NCBI RefSeq assembly: GCF_004785685.1
Contig: NZ_SRPF01000003.1
Span: forward strand, 310,001 to 374,000
Source: Marinobacter confluentis
Lineage (GTDB): Bacteria > Pseudomonadota > Gammaproteobacteria > Pseudomonadales > Oleiphilaceae
Direction: 5' to 3'
DNA length: 64,000 nt
The position numbers were made by a program, and so were the translations under genes. The notes below the pieces were generated by a model. That model did no database searches. It saw only the letters and a program-made list of their open reading frames with translations, and had not been told where the DNA came from. Below, one piece after another: positions 41,171 to 49,535 of this stretch; positions within the stretch are counted from its first letter, which is position 1; each line of letters starts with the position of its first letter.

Positions 41171-42613
41171 TCACGCAGCTACGATAGCATACTCATGATT
41201 GTGGGGCTCAATCAGAACGCCATGGAGTGCCACTATGGCCTTCTCATAGTCGTCCTCGTCGATCACAAACTGCATGTCCACCTGACGCATGCACTGGTGC
41301 ATGGCCAGAATGCTGATGCTTTCATCCGCCAGCGACTTGACCGAACGGGCCAGGATGCCCGGCACCTTCATATCGCTGCCAATGGCTGATACCAGCGCGA
41401 CCTTGCGGGTACTGAGCTCGGCGTTGGGGAACTCTTCCTGCAGCGCCTTGACCACGCGTTTCACATGCTTCAGCGTGCTGCCCACGTAATGGGTGATGGT
41501 GTTGGCGTTGGTGTCCTTAGCCATGAAACGCACCTTGAAGCGGCTGAGCACATCCAGGATGCGACGGTCGGAACCGGGCTCGCCCTGCATATTCTGGTCA
41601 AATACTTCGATCGCGAATACACCCTTGGCGCCGGCAATGATTTCTACCTGTGGCACTTCACTGACGTAATCGCCGGTGATCAGCGTGCCGGTGTGTTCCG
41701 GCTCAAAGGTATTCATCACCCGCAGCGGCGTTTCGTTCTGGCGCAGGCCCTTTCCGGCCTTCGGATGAATCGCTTCCATACCCAGGTTGGCCAGCTGGTC
41801 CGCCACGTCGTAATTGGTACGACCCAGGGGCACAACCTTGTCGGCCCCGACAATTTTCGGATCGGCGGAACTCAGGTGATATTCCTTGTGAATGATGGCT
41901 TCGCGGGCATCCGTGATGACAGCAACGCGACTGAAAGTCATCTCGCTGTAGCCCCGGTCAAATGTGCGCATCAAGCCTTCACGGCACTGGGCGTAGCCGG
42001 TGACGATGGGCAGTTCGCGAGTCAGATCCACCGCGTCGAAAGCCTGCTTCAGCTTTTCATCCAGCGGCAGCAGTTCCGAATCGCGCCAGCCGGTCAGGTC
42101 CACAAACCGTGCATTGACACCTTCCTGCTGTAATTTGAGCGCCGTATTGAAGGCACTGTGGGCTTCGCCGATGCCCGCCAGCATTTCACGCACGGTCAGT
42201 AGGTGTTCTTCAAGCTGGAACTGGCCGTAGGAGCACAGACGCTGAAGGTCGATCAGACACCCGCGAACGCCCTCGATGCGATCGGTGATGAACTGATCCG
42301 CCTGCTGCTTGAGCATCGGGTCGGGGAAGAGTTCAGCGTTTTTATCGGTGAGGAACTTGACCAGCTTGGTCAGGTCATCGCCCCAGGCCCAGTCGGATTC
42401 CGCATCGGCGAACAGGGCATAAACCCCGGGCTCGCCGGTTTTCTTGTGCTCCAGCAGTTCATCGGTAACACCGCCGTAGGCGGATACCACAAAGATACGC
42501 TGGTAAAGGTCGTCTTTTTCACGGTTACCGATGATGATGTTGTCGCGGACGGCCTCGTAATCACTCATTGAGGTGCCGCCGATTTTCTCCACGGTGTGCT
42601 GTTTGCTACTCAT
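41171..42613 (-). CDS. ask: Aspartate kinase of the ectoine-associated type
   Basis: A 480-residue aspartokinase that phosphorylates aspartate, the first step toward aspartate semialdehyde, precursor of ectoine and of lysine/threonine/methionine. The N-terminal KIGGTSMSDYEAVRDNI is the kinase motif, and a C-terminal ACT domain (about 400-480) is present. The long WGDDLTKLVKFLTDKNAELFP region and the size match Ask_Ect proteins encoded in ectoine clusters, which lack the usual strong feedback control. It lies 40 bp downstream of ectA; the genes ectB and ectC, usually between them, are not there. Confidence 0.9.
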   Translation of the reverse strand: MSSKQHTVEKIGGTSMSDYEAVRDNIIIGNREKDDLYQRIFVVSAYGGVTDELLEHKKTGEPGVYALFADAESDWAWGDDLTKLVKFLTDKNAELFPDPMLKQQADQFITDRIEGVRGCLIDLQRLCSYGQFQLEEHLLTVREMLAGIGEAHSAFNTALKLQQEGVNARFVDLTGWRDSELLPLDEKLKQAFDAVDLTRELPIVTGYAQCREGLMRTFDRGYSEMTFSRVAVITDAREAIIHKEYHLSSADPKIVGADKVVPLGRTNYDVADQLANLGMEAIHPKAGKGLRQNETPLRVMNTFEPEHTGTLITGDYVSEVPQVEIIAGAKGVFAIEVFDQNMQGEPGSDRRILDVLSRFKVRFMAKDTNANTITHYVGSTLKHVKRVVKALQEEFPNAELSTRKVALVSAIGSDMKVPGILARSVKSLADESISILAMHQCMRQVDMQFVIDEDDYEKAIVALHGVLIEPHNHEYAIVAA

Positions 42614-42653
42614 AATCTGTCCATCAATCTTGTTGCAGAATGGGTGAATTCAT

Positions 42654-43169
42654 TCATGCCTGCCGGGTAAATGGCCCAATCCTCAGCAGAAATTCGGAAT
42701 CGTGTTGACCGCCAAAATGAACGCCTTTCTCAAAGTGCTCGTGGTAGGTCAGTTCAGCCCCCATATCCTTTGCAAATGAGCGGAAGAGCGCCCAGGACGC
42801 TTCGTTGTCTTGGGTAATGGTGGTTTCCATGTGGGTCACATTCCTGCAGGCGTCACGGGCGACAATGTCTTTGAGCATGCGTTTCGCCAACCCCGCGCCA
42901 CGACCCTTCTCGTGTACCGCAACCTGCCAGACAAACACTGTCTCAGGCTGTTCTGGCGGAATGTACCCGGAAATGAAACCGACCAGATCTCCATCCTTTT
43001 CTGCAGCAACGCCAGTCGCGGCAAAATGGCTGCACTGCAACAGGTTGCAGTAGATAGAATTGGGATCGAGTGGCGGGCACTCAGCCACTAGCTGGTGCAG
43101 TCTGTAGCCATCGTCTTTCACCGGCGGGCGAAGCACAATGGCGGTGGAATTCGCGCTGTCTGAGGTCAT
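42654..43169 (-). CDS. ectA: L-2,4-diaminobutyrate N-gamma-acetyltransferase
   Basis: A 171-residue GNAT-family enzyme that acetylates diaminobutyrate in ectoine synthesis. The EctA pattern is clear: LVAECPPLDPNSIYCNLLQCSHF, GFISGYIPPEQPETVFVWQVAVH, GAGLAKRML (acetyl-CoA loop), METTITQDNEASWALF and the C-terminal LRIGPFTRQA. The start at 43169 is an ATG with no strong Shine-Dalgarno sequence. A good promoter (43205-43232) lies upstream. It needs EctB for substrate and EctC for ring closure, neither of which is encoded in this window. Confidence 0.92.
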   Translation of the reverse strand: MTSDSANSTAIVLRPPVKDDGYRLHQLVAECPPLDPNSIYCNLLQCSHFAATGVAAEKDGDLVGFISGYIPPEQPETVFVWQVAVHEKGRGAGLAKRMLKDIVARDACRNVTHMETTITQDNEASWALFRSFAKDMGAELTYHEHFEKGVHFGGQHDSEFLLRIGPFTRQA

Positions 43170-43204
43170 GATGTGAGAGTTTCGCTTGAAAAGTTAGGCA
43201 GTGA

Positions 43205-43232
43205 ATTATATAGACCACAAAATATTTATCAA
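43205..43232 (-). promoter_or_regulatory. Sigma-70-type promoter of ectA
   Basis: On the minus strand TTGATA and TATAAT are 16 bases apart in an AT-rich stretch, 36 bp upstream of the ectA start. A strong vegetative-type promoter is expected; osmotic control cannot be read from the sequence. Confidence 0.65.
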
Positions 43233-43320
43233 GTTGTGGGCCCGCCTGGCCCGGCAACCGAACCGTCCCGACAGCCTTCAGAATAGCCCCTCTGCGATGG
43301 TTTGTCAGCGCCCCCGTTAG

Positions 43321-44271
43321 TCAGCTTTGGCGAGGAAAAACCACGTCCGTCGCCTGAACCGACGTGCCCGTCACCAGCCGTCTGCGATAGGATTCTGCAG
43401 CAGCAGAGCCGGGGGGCCATAGCCGGTCAAAGTCCGCCAGCCAGGCCTGGTTATCAAACGCCACGGGCTGCAGCGACACGCTGACGTTGCCCGATTTGAA
43501 AGACGCCACTGACAGACCGGATTCTTCGCCTGCCGCGATCCGGGTAATCAGCCCGCGGGCATCGCCAACAAGGTTTCCCATACCCGCCGAGCCGTTGTTT
43601 GCCACCAAGCGCAGGCGCCCTGCGACCTGCCCTGACCAGAGCACCGGCAGACAGGTATGGGTGCAGGCAATCACGTCTGCCCCACAATGGCCGAACCAGT
43701 CTCGCACTGCCGTTTCGTTTCCGCCCTCAAAGGCTTCGTAAGCCAGGCCCCAGCCCGCCAGGGACTCAGGATCACCGTGCAGCACCAAAACCTTTAGGCC
43801 TCCAAACATCAAGCACCGGAATCGCGGCAGAGCATTCAATCGTTCCTGAATATCCGGATGCCCGACGGCGATGCCCTGAAGGCGCTCCATGATGGCGTTG
43901 GAGCGCTCCACCACGCCCTGGTCGACAAAGTCCGGGTAGGCGCAGCCACAGCCCGCACCATCATTCGGATTCGCCAGCTCATAGTCCACATTACCCAGGC
44001 TGGCAGTGTGTTTCAGAACCCGTTCATTCATGCTTCGGAACAGGCTGTCACTGGCGTTAAACCAGTTGAAGTCACCGTTGAACACCAGTGCCACCGAGCG
44101 GCCGTTGCGCTCCTCCTCCGCAGCCATCCGTTCGATTTCATCCAGCGAGTAGGGGTTTCCGTAGAGCCCTCCGATCACATAAAGCACATCCGCATCCACC
44201 CGCTCAGGCTCGGCGCACAGGTCCTCAGGCCGGTAGCGATAGGCGAGCGGGCAATTGCGGCCTTCAGTCAT
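43321..44271 (-). CDS. Calcineurin-like metallophosphoesterase, unusual motifs
   Basis: A 316-residue protein with the order of metallophosphoesterase motifs: VIGGLYGN (normally GDxHG), FNGDFNWF (GDxxD/R), GNVDYE (GNHD/E), LHGDPESLAGW and TCTHTC (GHTH). The first motif lacks its Asp and the fourth begins Cys, so metal coordination must differ. Several Cys (GCGCAY, CTHTC) are unusual for the family. The start at 44271 (ATG after GAGGCGTGACC) is preferred; GTG at 44277 overlaps the symporter stop. It forms the last gene of a run with the symporter, radical SAM and TVP38-FAD genes. The substrate is unknown. Confidence 0.75.
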   Translation of the reverse strand: MTEGRNCPLAYRYRPEDLCAEPERVDADVLYVIGGLYGNPYSLDEIERMAAEEERNGRSVALVFNGDFNWFNASDSLFRSMNERVLKHTASLGNVDYELANPNDGAGCGCAYPDFVDQGVVERSNAIMERLQGIAVGHPDIQERLNALPRFRCLMFGGLKVLVLHGDPESLAGWGLAYEAFEGGNETAVRDWFGHCGADVIACTHTCLPVLWSGQVAGRLRLVANNGSAGMGNLVGDARGLITRIAAGEESGLSVASFKSGNVSVSLQPVAFDNQAWLADFDRLWPPGSAAAESYRRRLVTGTSVQATDVVFPRQS

Positions 44272-44273
44272 GG

Positions 44274-45677
44274 TCACGCCTCACCGGCGGCCAGTGAGCG
44301 CCCGGACAGCAGCCTCAGCGCCAGGGGCAGGAAGAACAGGGCAGTGCAGATCAGGAAGCCGTAGGCATTAGTGCCCAACAGTAGCGCATAGGCGCCATCG
44401 CCAATGGCCCAACTGTCCGGAATCAGCCCCGCCGACAGTAGAATACCCAGGCCCAGCCCGGTCCAGAAACTCAGGTGAAAGCTCCACGGCGACCAGCGGG
44501 TAAAACCATAGAATAGAAACACCGGCGCCAGCCCCATCACCATGGTGCCGGAAATGGTTGTGGCCAGAAGAATGTCGGTGCCGGCAAACATCGGGATATT
44601 TCCCAGGAAGGCAAAGATGATCATGATCACCGCTCCCACACGCACACTCGGCAACCGGTCCTTCGCCCGCCTCGCCAAACGCGGCAGATCCACCGCCAGG
44701 GACTTGGCCAGGGAACTGAAGGTGGAGTCCAGGGTAGATCCCGCGGATGTCATCATGATGACGCTCATAAAGAACAGCGCCGCCAGCCCCAGAGACTGAC
44801 CAACCGCCGCCGGCGCATTGCCCATGGCCTCGATACCGTTCAGCCGCGCGTGCACACCCACCAGACTGAAGATAAACACCGCCACAAAGCCCAGCAGACC
44901 GGCGACCACAAAACTCTTTAGCATGGTCTTCTCTTTGTTCACAAAACCCCGGTCCGTGAGCACCGGATCGTGGAAAGGGTAACTGAACATCTGCAGCAGG
45001 GCGACCAGCAACAGATCAAAACCGGCGTTTAACTTGAACTCGCCGTTGGTCAGCAGGGCGCTGGTGTCGTTGGCCGGAATAATCAGGAACAGCACCGCCC
45101 CCACAAAGAACACGAACACGAAGGTCTGGATCACATCGGTAAAAATCGACGACCGCAGCCCGCCTTTCAGACTGTAGGCCAGGGTGAACATGGTAAACAG
45201 CATGGCTGCAGTCCAGTATTCCCACTCGCCGGGCAGCCCGAAATAGCCACCCACCACCGCGGTGTTACTCCACACCTCGTTATAAAGCCGAATCAGAATC
45301 GCCGCCGCAAACGCCAGACTGGCCAGCCGGCCAAAGCGTGAGGTCAGAAATTCCTGCAGGCTGCGGGCGCCAGTCTGGGTACGAATCAGGTAGATGATGT
45401 AACCCGCCACCGGAATCGACAGCCAGTAACTGGCATAAGCCAGGCCGCCAGTCACCCCGTAAGCCGCGCCCAGGTTAGCGGCATTGGTCACCGACTTGGC
45501 AAAAATCCAGCTGATAAAAATACTGGCAGTGAGTGACCACTGACCCACCGGGTTGCCCTGATCATCCGCGCCCTTGTAAAAGGAATTTGCGTTCTTGCTC
45601 TTGGGCGACAGCACATACATCACCACCCCATAAACCACCAGGAATCCCCAGAACAGGGTTGCTTCTGTGAAGTTCAT
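44274..45677 (-). CDS. Sodium/solute symporter (SSS family)
   Basis: A 467-residue transporter with about 13 membrane helices. The SSS pattern is seen in SLTASIFISWIFAKSVTNAANLGAAYGV (sodium-site region), SLKGGLRSSIFTDVIQTFVF and SAGSTLDSTFSSLAKSLAVDL. These indicate Na+-driven uptake of an organic solute, but the solute cannot be told. The ATG at 45677 is taken, with AAAGAATG-like sequence upstream; the longer frame reads through a repeat element and is not used. Its stop overlaps the metallophosphoesterase start region, so the two genes are co-expressed. Confidence 0.9.
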   Translation of the reverse strand: MNFTEATLFWGFLVVYGVVMYVLSPKSKNANSFYKGADDQGNPVGQWSLTASIFISWIFAKSVTNAANLGAAYGVTGGLAYASYWLSIPVAGYIIYLIRTQTGARSLQEFLTSRFGRLASLAFAAAILIRLYNEVWSNTAVVGGYFGLPGEWEYWTAAMLFTMFTLAYSLKGGLRSSIFTDVIQTFVFVFFVGAVLFLIIPANDTSALLTNGEFKLNAGFDLLLVALLQMFSYPFHDPVLTDRGFVNKEKTMLKSFVVAGLLGFVAVFIFSLVGVHARLNGIEAMGNAPAAVGQSLGLAALFFMSVIMMTSAGSTLDSTFSSLAKSLAVDLPRLARRAKDRLPSVRVGAVIMIIFAFLGNIPMFAGTDILLATTISGTMVMGLAPVFLFYGFTRWSPWSFHLSFWTGLGLGILLSAGLIPDSWAIGDGAYALLLGTNAYGFLICTALFFLPLALRLLSGRSLAAGEA

Positions 45678-45997
45678 TCTTTGTCTTGTCCTCGTTCTTT
45701 TTGTCCGGGGCCTGGTTTGGTTGCTGCTGGTTTGGGAGTTATCGGCGCCGGCGGGCAGGGGTTCAGAAAAACGCCCGTAAATACGTCCCTGTAGGGCTCG
45801 ATCGCGCCATCCCTGGCGCTCAACGTTTTCTGAACCCCTGCCCACCGTCCCCTTGTTTCAATTCCCGCTATGCCGTCCCCGACTCCGTACGCGTCGTCAA
45901 AAGTCTTTATCTTTACCCTTCGCCAGCGAATTGCAGTGGCTACCCCCATGCCGCCAACTCCCAGCAACCAGTCCTACAACCGAAGGCAACTCCAAAA
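45678..45997. other. 320-bp intergenic region with hairpin repeat
   Basis: Between the radical SAM and symporter genes there is no convincing gene. It holds the second copy of the hairpin repeat (45753-45843) and otherwise nondescript sequence. A promoter for the symporter may be located here, but no clear element stands out. Confidence 0.6.
45753..45843 (-). repeat. Hairpin repeat element, copy 2
   Basis: Outer arms 45753-45773 and 45824-45843 pair over 20 bases with one bulged A. Inside, on the minus strand, is the hairpin GCGCCA-GGGA-TGGCGC followed by the segment TACAGGGACGTATTTAC at about 45776-45792, shared with copy 1 at 15678-15783. Arm and hairpin sequences differ from copy 1 but pair equally well. 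Confidence 0.85.
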
Positions 45998-46960
45998 TCA
46001 AGACGGAGCCGAACAACTAGCCCCAAACCGGTAACAGGCAAAACACCGGTGATGCCGCAACATGATGCGCTCATCCATGCTTTCCGCCAGCGTCCCGCCC
46101 AGATCATACTGCGGGTCGTCGTCCACCAGCGTGCAGGCATAGACCCGCACTTTGTCATCCCTCTTCACCAGCATCCGCGTGTAAGTGCACATAAAATGCG
46201 ACCGCGCTTCTTTAGTCGGGTACTTTTCCATGCAGTTTTCGGTGATCTCCGGGCTACCGTCTTCCGAGCCGGGTGTGCCCAGGTCCGGGAAGGCGGTGAA
46301 GGCCAGGGTTTCAGGGATGCCCCATTCACGGAAAATCTCCCGGAAAGCTGCTTCAACGTTCGCTGGAATCTCGTCTTCATCGGTCTGGCGGGCGATGGAC
46401 ACCTCAAAACCCTGGTCTACTAGCCAGCGGATACCTTCCAACGCCTTGTTGAAGCTGCCCTCACCACGATCAACGTCATGACGCGCGCGGTCCGGGAAGT
46501 CCAGGCTCACCCGCCAGTGAATTGGATAGGGGTTATTCAGCAGCGGCGTCACCTGGTGCTTACGTTTCAGTAGCGGGTCGGTGGCGTTGGTCAGCACGAA
46601 GCAGGGGCGGTGCTGGCTGGCGTAATTCAGGATGTTCACAAAATCCCGGATCACGAAGGGCTCACCACCTGTGAAAGAAAACTGTTCCACGCCCATGTCC
46701 AGTGCTTCGTGGATGAACGGTTTTACATCGCTCAACTTCATTCCGGGAATGCGACCATCACCCGGGTGTGAGCCTTCCAGGCAAAAAGGACAGGCCAGGT
46801 TGCAGGCGGTGCCGGTGTGAATCCATAGCTCTTTCAGCCGGTCGGCATCGATGTAGCCGCGAGGATCGCCGTTGCGGGTGTGGGTCCAGCTGTCGCGGGC
46901 CCGGGCTTCCAGCACCTCCACAACGGGAATGCGGTTCTCGGCGGTTTGGGTCTGGGGCAT
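45998..46960 (-). CDS. Radical SAM protein with C-terminal Cys-rich (SPASM-like) region
   Basis: A 320-residue radical SAM enzyme. The [4Fe-4S] motif CxxxCxxC appears as CNLACPFC near residue 48, the GGE motif as SFTGGEPF near 95, and the C-terminal part (about 255-320) has five Cys (MC, AC, RCFACYRFGASC), which may hold an auxiliary cluster as in SPASM/twitch enzymes. The start at 46960 follows CACGGAGCAGCT; an ATG at 46984 is in frame. The family is not recognised; it is not an obvious MoaA, PqqE or ArsS. It is flanked by the TVP38-FAD fusion (34 bp upstream) and the symporter. Confidence 0.85.
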   Translation of the reverse strand: MPQTQTAENRIPVVEVLEARARDSWTHTRNGDPRGYIDADRLKELWIHTGTACNLACPFCLEGSHPGDGRIPGMKLSDVKPFIHEALDMGVEQFSFTGGEPFVIRDFVNILNYASQHRPCFVLTNATDPLLKRKHQVTPLLNNPYPIHWRVSLDFPDRARHDVDRGEGSFNKALEGIRWLVDQGFEVSIARQTDEDEIPANVEAAFREIFREWGIPETLAFTAFPDLGTPGSEDGSPEITENCMEKYPTKEARSHFMCTYTRMLVKRDDKVRVYACTLVDDDPQYDLGGTLAESMDERIMLRHHRCFACYRFGASCSAPS

Positions 46961-46993
46961 AGCTGCTCCGTGTTCAGGAATCATAGGGTTACT

Positions 46994-49183
46994 TTACGTT
47001 GTCGAATACTTTCCAGCCTTGTCGCCGGAGTTCTTGCCCCGGCGCCAGCCGTGGAGCTTTTCTAACAGGTTCAAAACACCCTGGGGCGCGTGGGCGCGTT
47101 TCCACTCGCCGGCGGCGTACTTGGCGGATTCGTTCCAGGTCGGATAGGGGTGGATCGTGCCCAGAATCTTGTTCAGGCCCAGGCCATGCTTCATCGCCAG
47201 GGTGAATTCCGCCAGGATTTCCCCACCGTGGGTGCCCACGACCACGGCGCCCAGGATCTTGTCCTTGCCCGGGGGCGTCAGCACCTTGATAAAGCCGTAA
47301 TCGGCGCTTTCGGCAATGGCACGGTCCAGATCGTCCAGGCCGTAGCGGGTGACTTCATAGGCGATGCCCTTTTCCTTGGCCTCGGCCTCGCTCAGGCCCA
47401 CACGGCCCACTTCCGGAGAGGTAAAGGTCACCCAGGGCATAACCCGGTAATCCACCTTGAAGCGCTTGAACTGACCGAACAGGCCGTTCACCGCGGCATA
47501 CCAGGCCTGATGCGCGGCGGCGTGGGTGAACTGATAGGGGCCAGCCACATCGCCACAGGCAAATACGTTAGGGAAGCGCAGGCTCATGTCTTCCTCTACC
47601 GGCACCGTGCCGTTGGGCAGTGGCTCGACGCCGATTTTTTCCAGTCCCAGCCCTTTGGTGTTGGCTGCCCGGCCCACGGCCACGAGAACCTGGTCGAAAG
47701 GAATCCGCACCCGCTCGCCGTTGTGGTCGCAGTAGGCGACTTTCTCGCCGTCTTCGATGGCGAACTCGCTGGCGGCGTGGTTCAGGCGCAGGTCGATGCC
47801 GTCTTCCCGGAACTGCTTCATCACCACATCAGCCACGTCCGCATCTTCCTTGGCCAGCAAGCGGTCACCCATTTCAACCTGGGTCACCTGGCTGCCAAGG
47901 CGCTGGAACGCGTGGGCCAGCTCCGAGCCGATCGGGCCACCTCCAAGCACCAGCAGGCGCCCCGGCTGGGTGTCCAGGGACCAGAGGTTGTCCGAGGTCA
48001 GCGGCTCCATGTCCGCCAGGCCGGGAATCGGCGGCACAGCGGGGCGGCCACCGGTGGCCACCACGATGCTGCGGGCGGTCAGGCGCTCGACGCGGCCATC
48101 GTTGTGAACCACTTCCAGCTCCCAGGGGGAGACGAAGCTGGCAGTACCAAAGATGCAGTCCACGCCCAGTTTGCGATAGCGCTCCGGTGAGTCGTGGGGC
48201 TCCACTTTCGCCACCACGTCCTGAACGCGCTTCATGATGTTCTTGAACGAGCCCTTGACCGGCACCGACTCCAGGCCATAGCGGTTGGCGTGGCGCAGGG
48301 TGTCCGCGGCCTTGGCGCTACGGATCAGGGCCTTGGACGGCACACAGCCGGTGTTGAGGCAGTCGCCGCCCATTTTGTCTTTTTCAATCAGCGCCACCTT
48401 CGCCTTCACGGCAGAAGCAATGTAGGCCGACACCAGCCCGGCGGAACCGCCGCCGATGACCAGCAGGTTGTAGTCAAAGGAGTCAGGCTTCTGCCAACCC
48501 GCATAGACCCGGCGCTTGCGGATAAAGCCGACGATGAATTTGGCAATCAGCGGGAACAGGCCAAGCAGCGCAAATGACAACAGCAGATCGGCAGACAGAA
48601 TGTCACCGGTGGATTCAATCTGGGCCAGTTGGGTACCGGCGTTCACATAAACAAACGTGCCCGGCAGCATCGCGGCCCAGCTCACCAACGCATAGGTCTT
48701 CAACTTCATGGCCGTCAGGCCCATGGCCAGGTTGATCAGGAAGAACGGAAATACCGGCACCAGCCGCAGCGTTGCCAGGTAAAAGGCGCCATCTTTCTGA
48801 ATGCCGCGGTCCATTTTGGCGACCGTCTCCCGGTACTTCTCCCGCAGAGTATCCCGCATCAGGAAACGGGCCACCAGGAAGGCCAGGGAAGCGCCAATGG
48901 TGGACGCCACGGAAACGGCGATCAAACCAAATACGTTTCCGAAAAACGCACCGCCGGCCAGGGTCATAATGGCGGCCCCGGGCAGTGAAAGCGCAGTGAC
49001 CAACACGTAAATACCGGCAAATCCCAGCACCGCCACCAGCAGATTCTGGCTGATCCACTGCTCAAGGGAAGCCTGATTCTTCTGCAGGTTTTCCAGAGTC
49101 AGTAATTCCGGCCCGCCAAAGCCGATAAACACTGCCACCACGACACCAATAACGGCCAGCAGAATGAGCTTTTTCGAATTCAT
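46994..49183 (-). CDS. TVP38/TMEM64-domain fusion to FAD disulfide oxidoreductase
   Basis: A 729-residue fusion. Residues about 1-225 are a TVP38/TMEM64 (SNARE-associated, DedA-like) membrane domain with about six helices (LSLPGAAIMTLAGGAFFG, RLVPVFPFFLINLAMGLT). Residues about 235-715 form a pyridine nucleotide-disulfide oxidoreductase like mercuric reductase: LLVIGGGSAGLVSAY, the redox pair GGDCLNTGCVPSKAL, LVLGGGPIGSELAHAF, NVFACGDVAGPYQFTHAA and the C-terminal IHPYPTWNE with His-Glu. It is probably anchored to the inner membrane with its redox domain in the cytoplasm. The acceptor is unknown; N-terminal HMA metal-binding domain is absent. Confidence 0.9.
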   Translation of the reverse strand: MNSKKLILLAVIGVVVAVFIGFGGPELLTLENLQKNQASLEQWISQNLLVAVLGFAGIYVLVTALSLPGAAIMTLAGGAFFGNVFGLIAVSVASTIGASLAFLVARFLMRDTLREKYRETVAKMDRGIQKDGAFYLATLRLVPVFPFFLINLAMGLTAMKLKTYALVSWAAMLPGTFVYVNAGTQLAQIESTGDILSADLLLSFALLGLFPLIAKFIVGFIRKRRVYAGWQKPDSFDYNLLVIGGGSAGLVSAYIASAVKAKVALIEKDKMGGDCLNTGCVPSKALIRSAKAADTLRHANRYGLESVPVKGSFKNIMKRVQDVVAKVEPHDSPERYRKLGVDCIFGTASFVSPWELEVVHNDGRVERLTARSIVVATGGRPAVPPIPGLADMEPLTSDNLWSLDTQPGRLLVLGGGPIGSELAHAFQRLGSQVTQVEMGDRLLAKEDADVADVVMKQFREDGIDLRLNHAASEFAIEDGEKVAYCDHNGERVRIPFDQVLVAVGRAANTKGLGLEKIGVEPLPNGTVPVEEDMSLRFPNVFACGDVAGPYQFTHAAAHQAWYAAVNGLFGQFKRFKVDYRVMPWVTFTSPEVGRVGLSEAEAKEKGIAYEVTRYGLDDLDRAIAESADYGFIKVLTPPGKDKILGAVVVGTHGGEILAEFTLAMKHGLGLNKILGTIHPYPTWNESAKYAAGEWKRAHAPQGVLNLLEKLHGWRRGKNSGDKAGKYSTT

Positions 49184-49535
49184 AACTTAATCCATTAGTT
49201 AAAAAAGAAACGGTTCGCTCTGAAAGACACCCACAGACGCTGAATGTTACACCGACTTCTGATTAAAATTCTTGAACGCTTACTCATAAAACCAGTAAGC
49301 ACCCATGCAAGACATGGACATACCATCTGATAGCCGGCCCTTGATGTCCAATAACATCTTTATCACAGAGCTCTAATAACTGTGTCCCAGGAGGAACATA
49401 CGGAATGGGAACCGCAACACATCAGTCTGATTCGGATCGACAGATTCTTCTGATTTAGCCCTGACGGCATCAGGCAATCTGCTTTATCCTTCTGCAACTC
49501 CTAGTCGAATCCCTGGACCCCGTTAAGGTGACTGA
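49184..49535. other. 352-bp divergent intergenic region
   Basis: This region separates the TVP38-FAD gene from the second TVP38 gene. It contains an inverted repeat GCTTACT/AGTAAGC (49278-49300) and a 17-codon open frame (49405-49458) preceded by AGGAGG. No strong gene is seen, and no clear promoter was assigned. Confidence 0.6.

Noticed and set aside
45998..46960. Radical SAM protein as ArsS, PqqE or MoaA
   Set aside because: The sequence around the CxxxCxxC motif and the C-terminal Cys pattern do not fit what I know of these families, and partner genes are absent.
47090..48190. 366-codon plus-strand frame opposite the TVP38-FAD gene
   Set aside because: Shadow frame; the minus strand carries the full FAD oxidoreductase motifs.
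46994..49183. Assignment of the FAD fusion as mercuric reductase (MerA)
   Set aside because: The CLNTGCVPSK redox motif is shared by many oxidoreductases; there is no HMA domain, no vicinal C-terminal Cys pair and no mer genes nearby.
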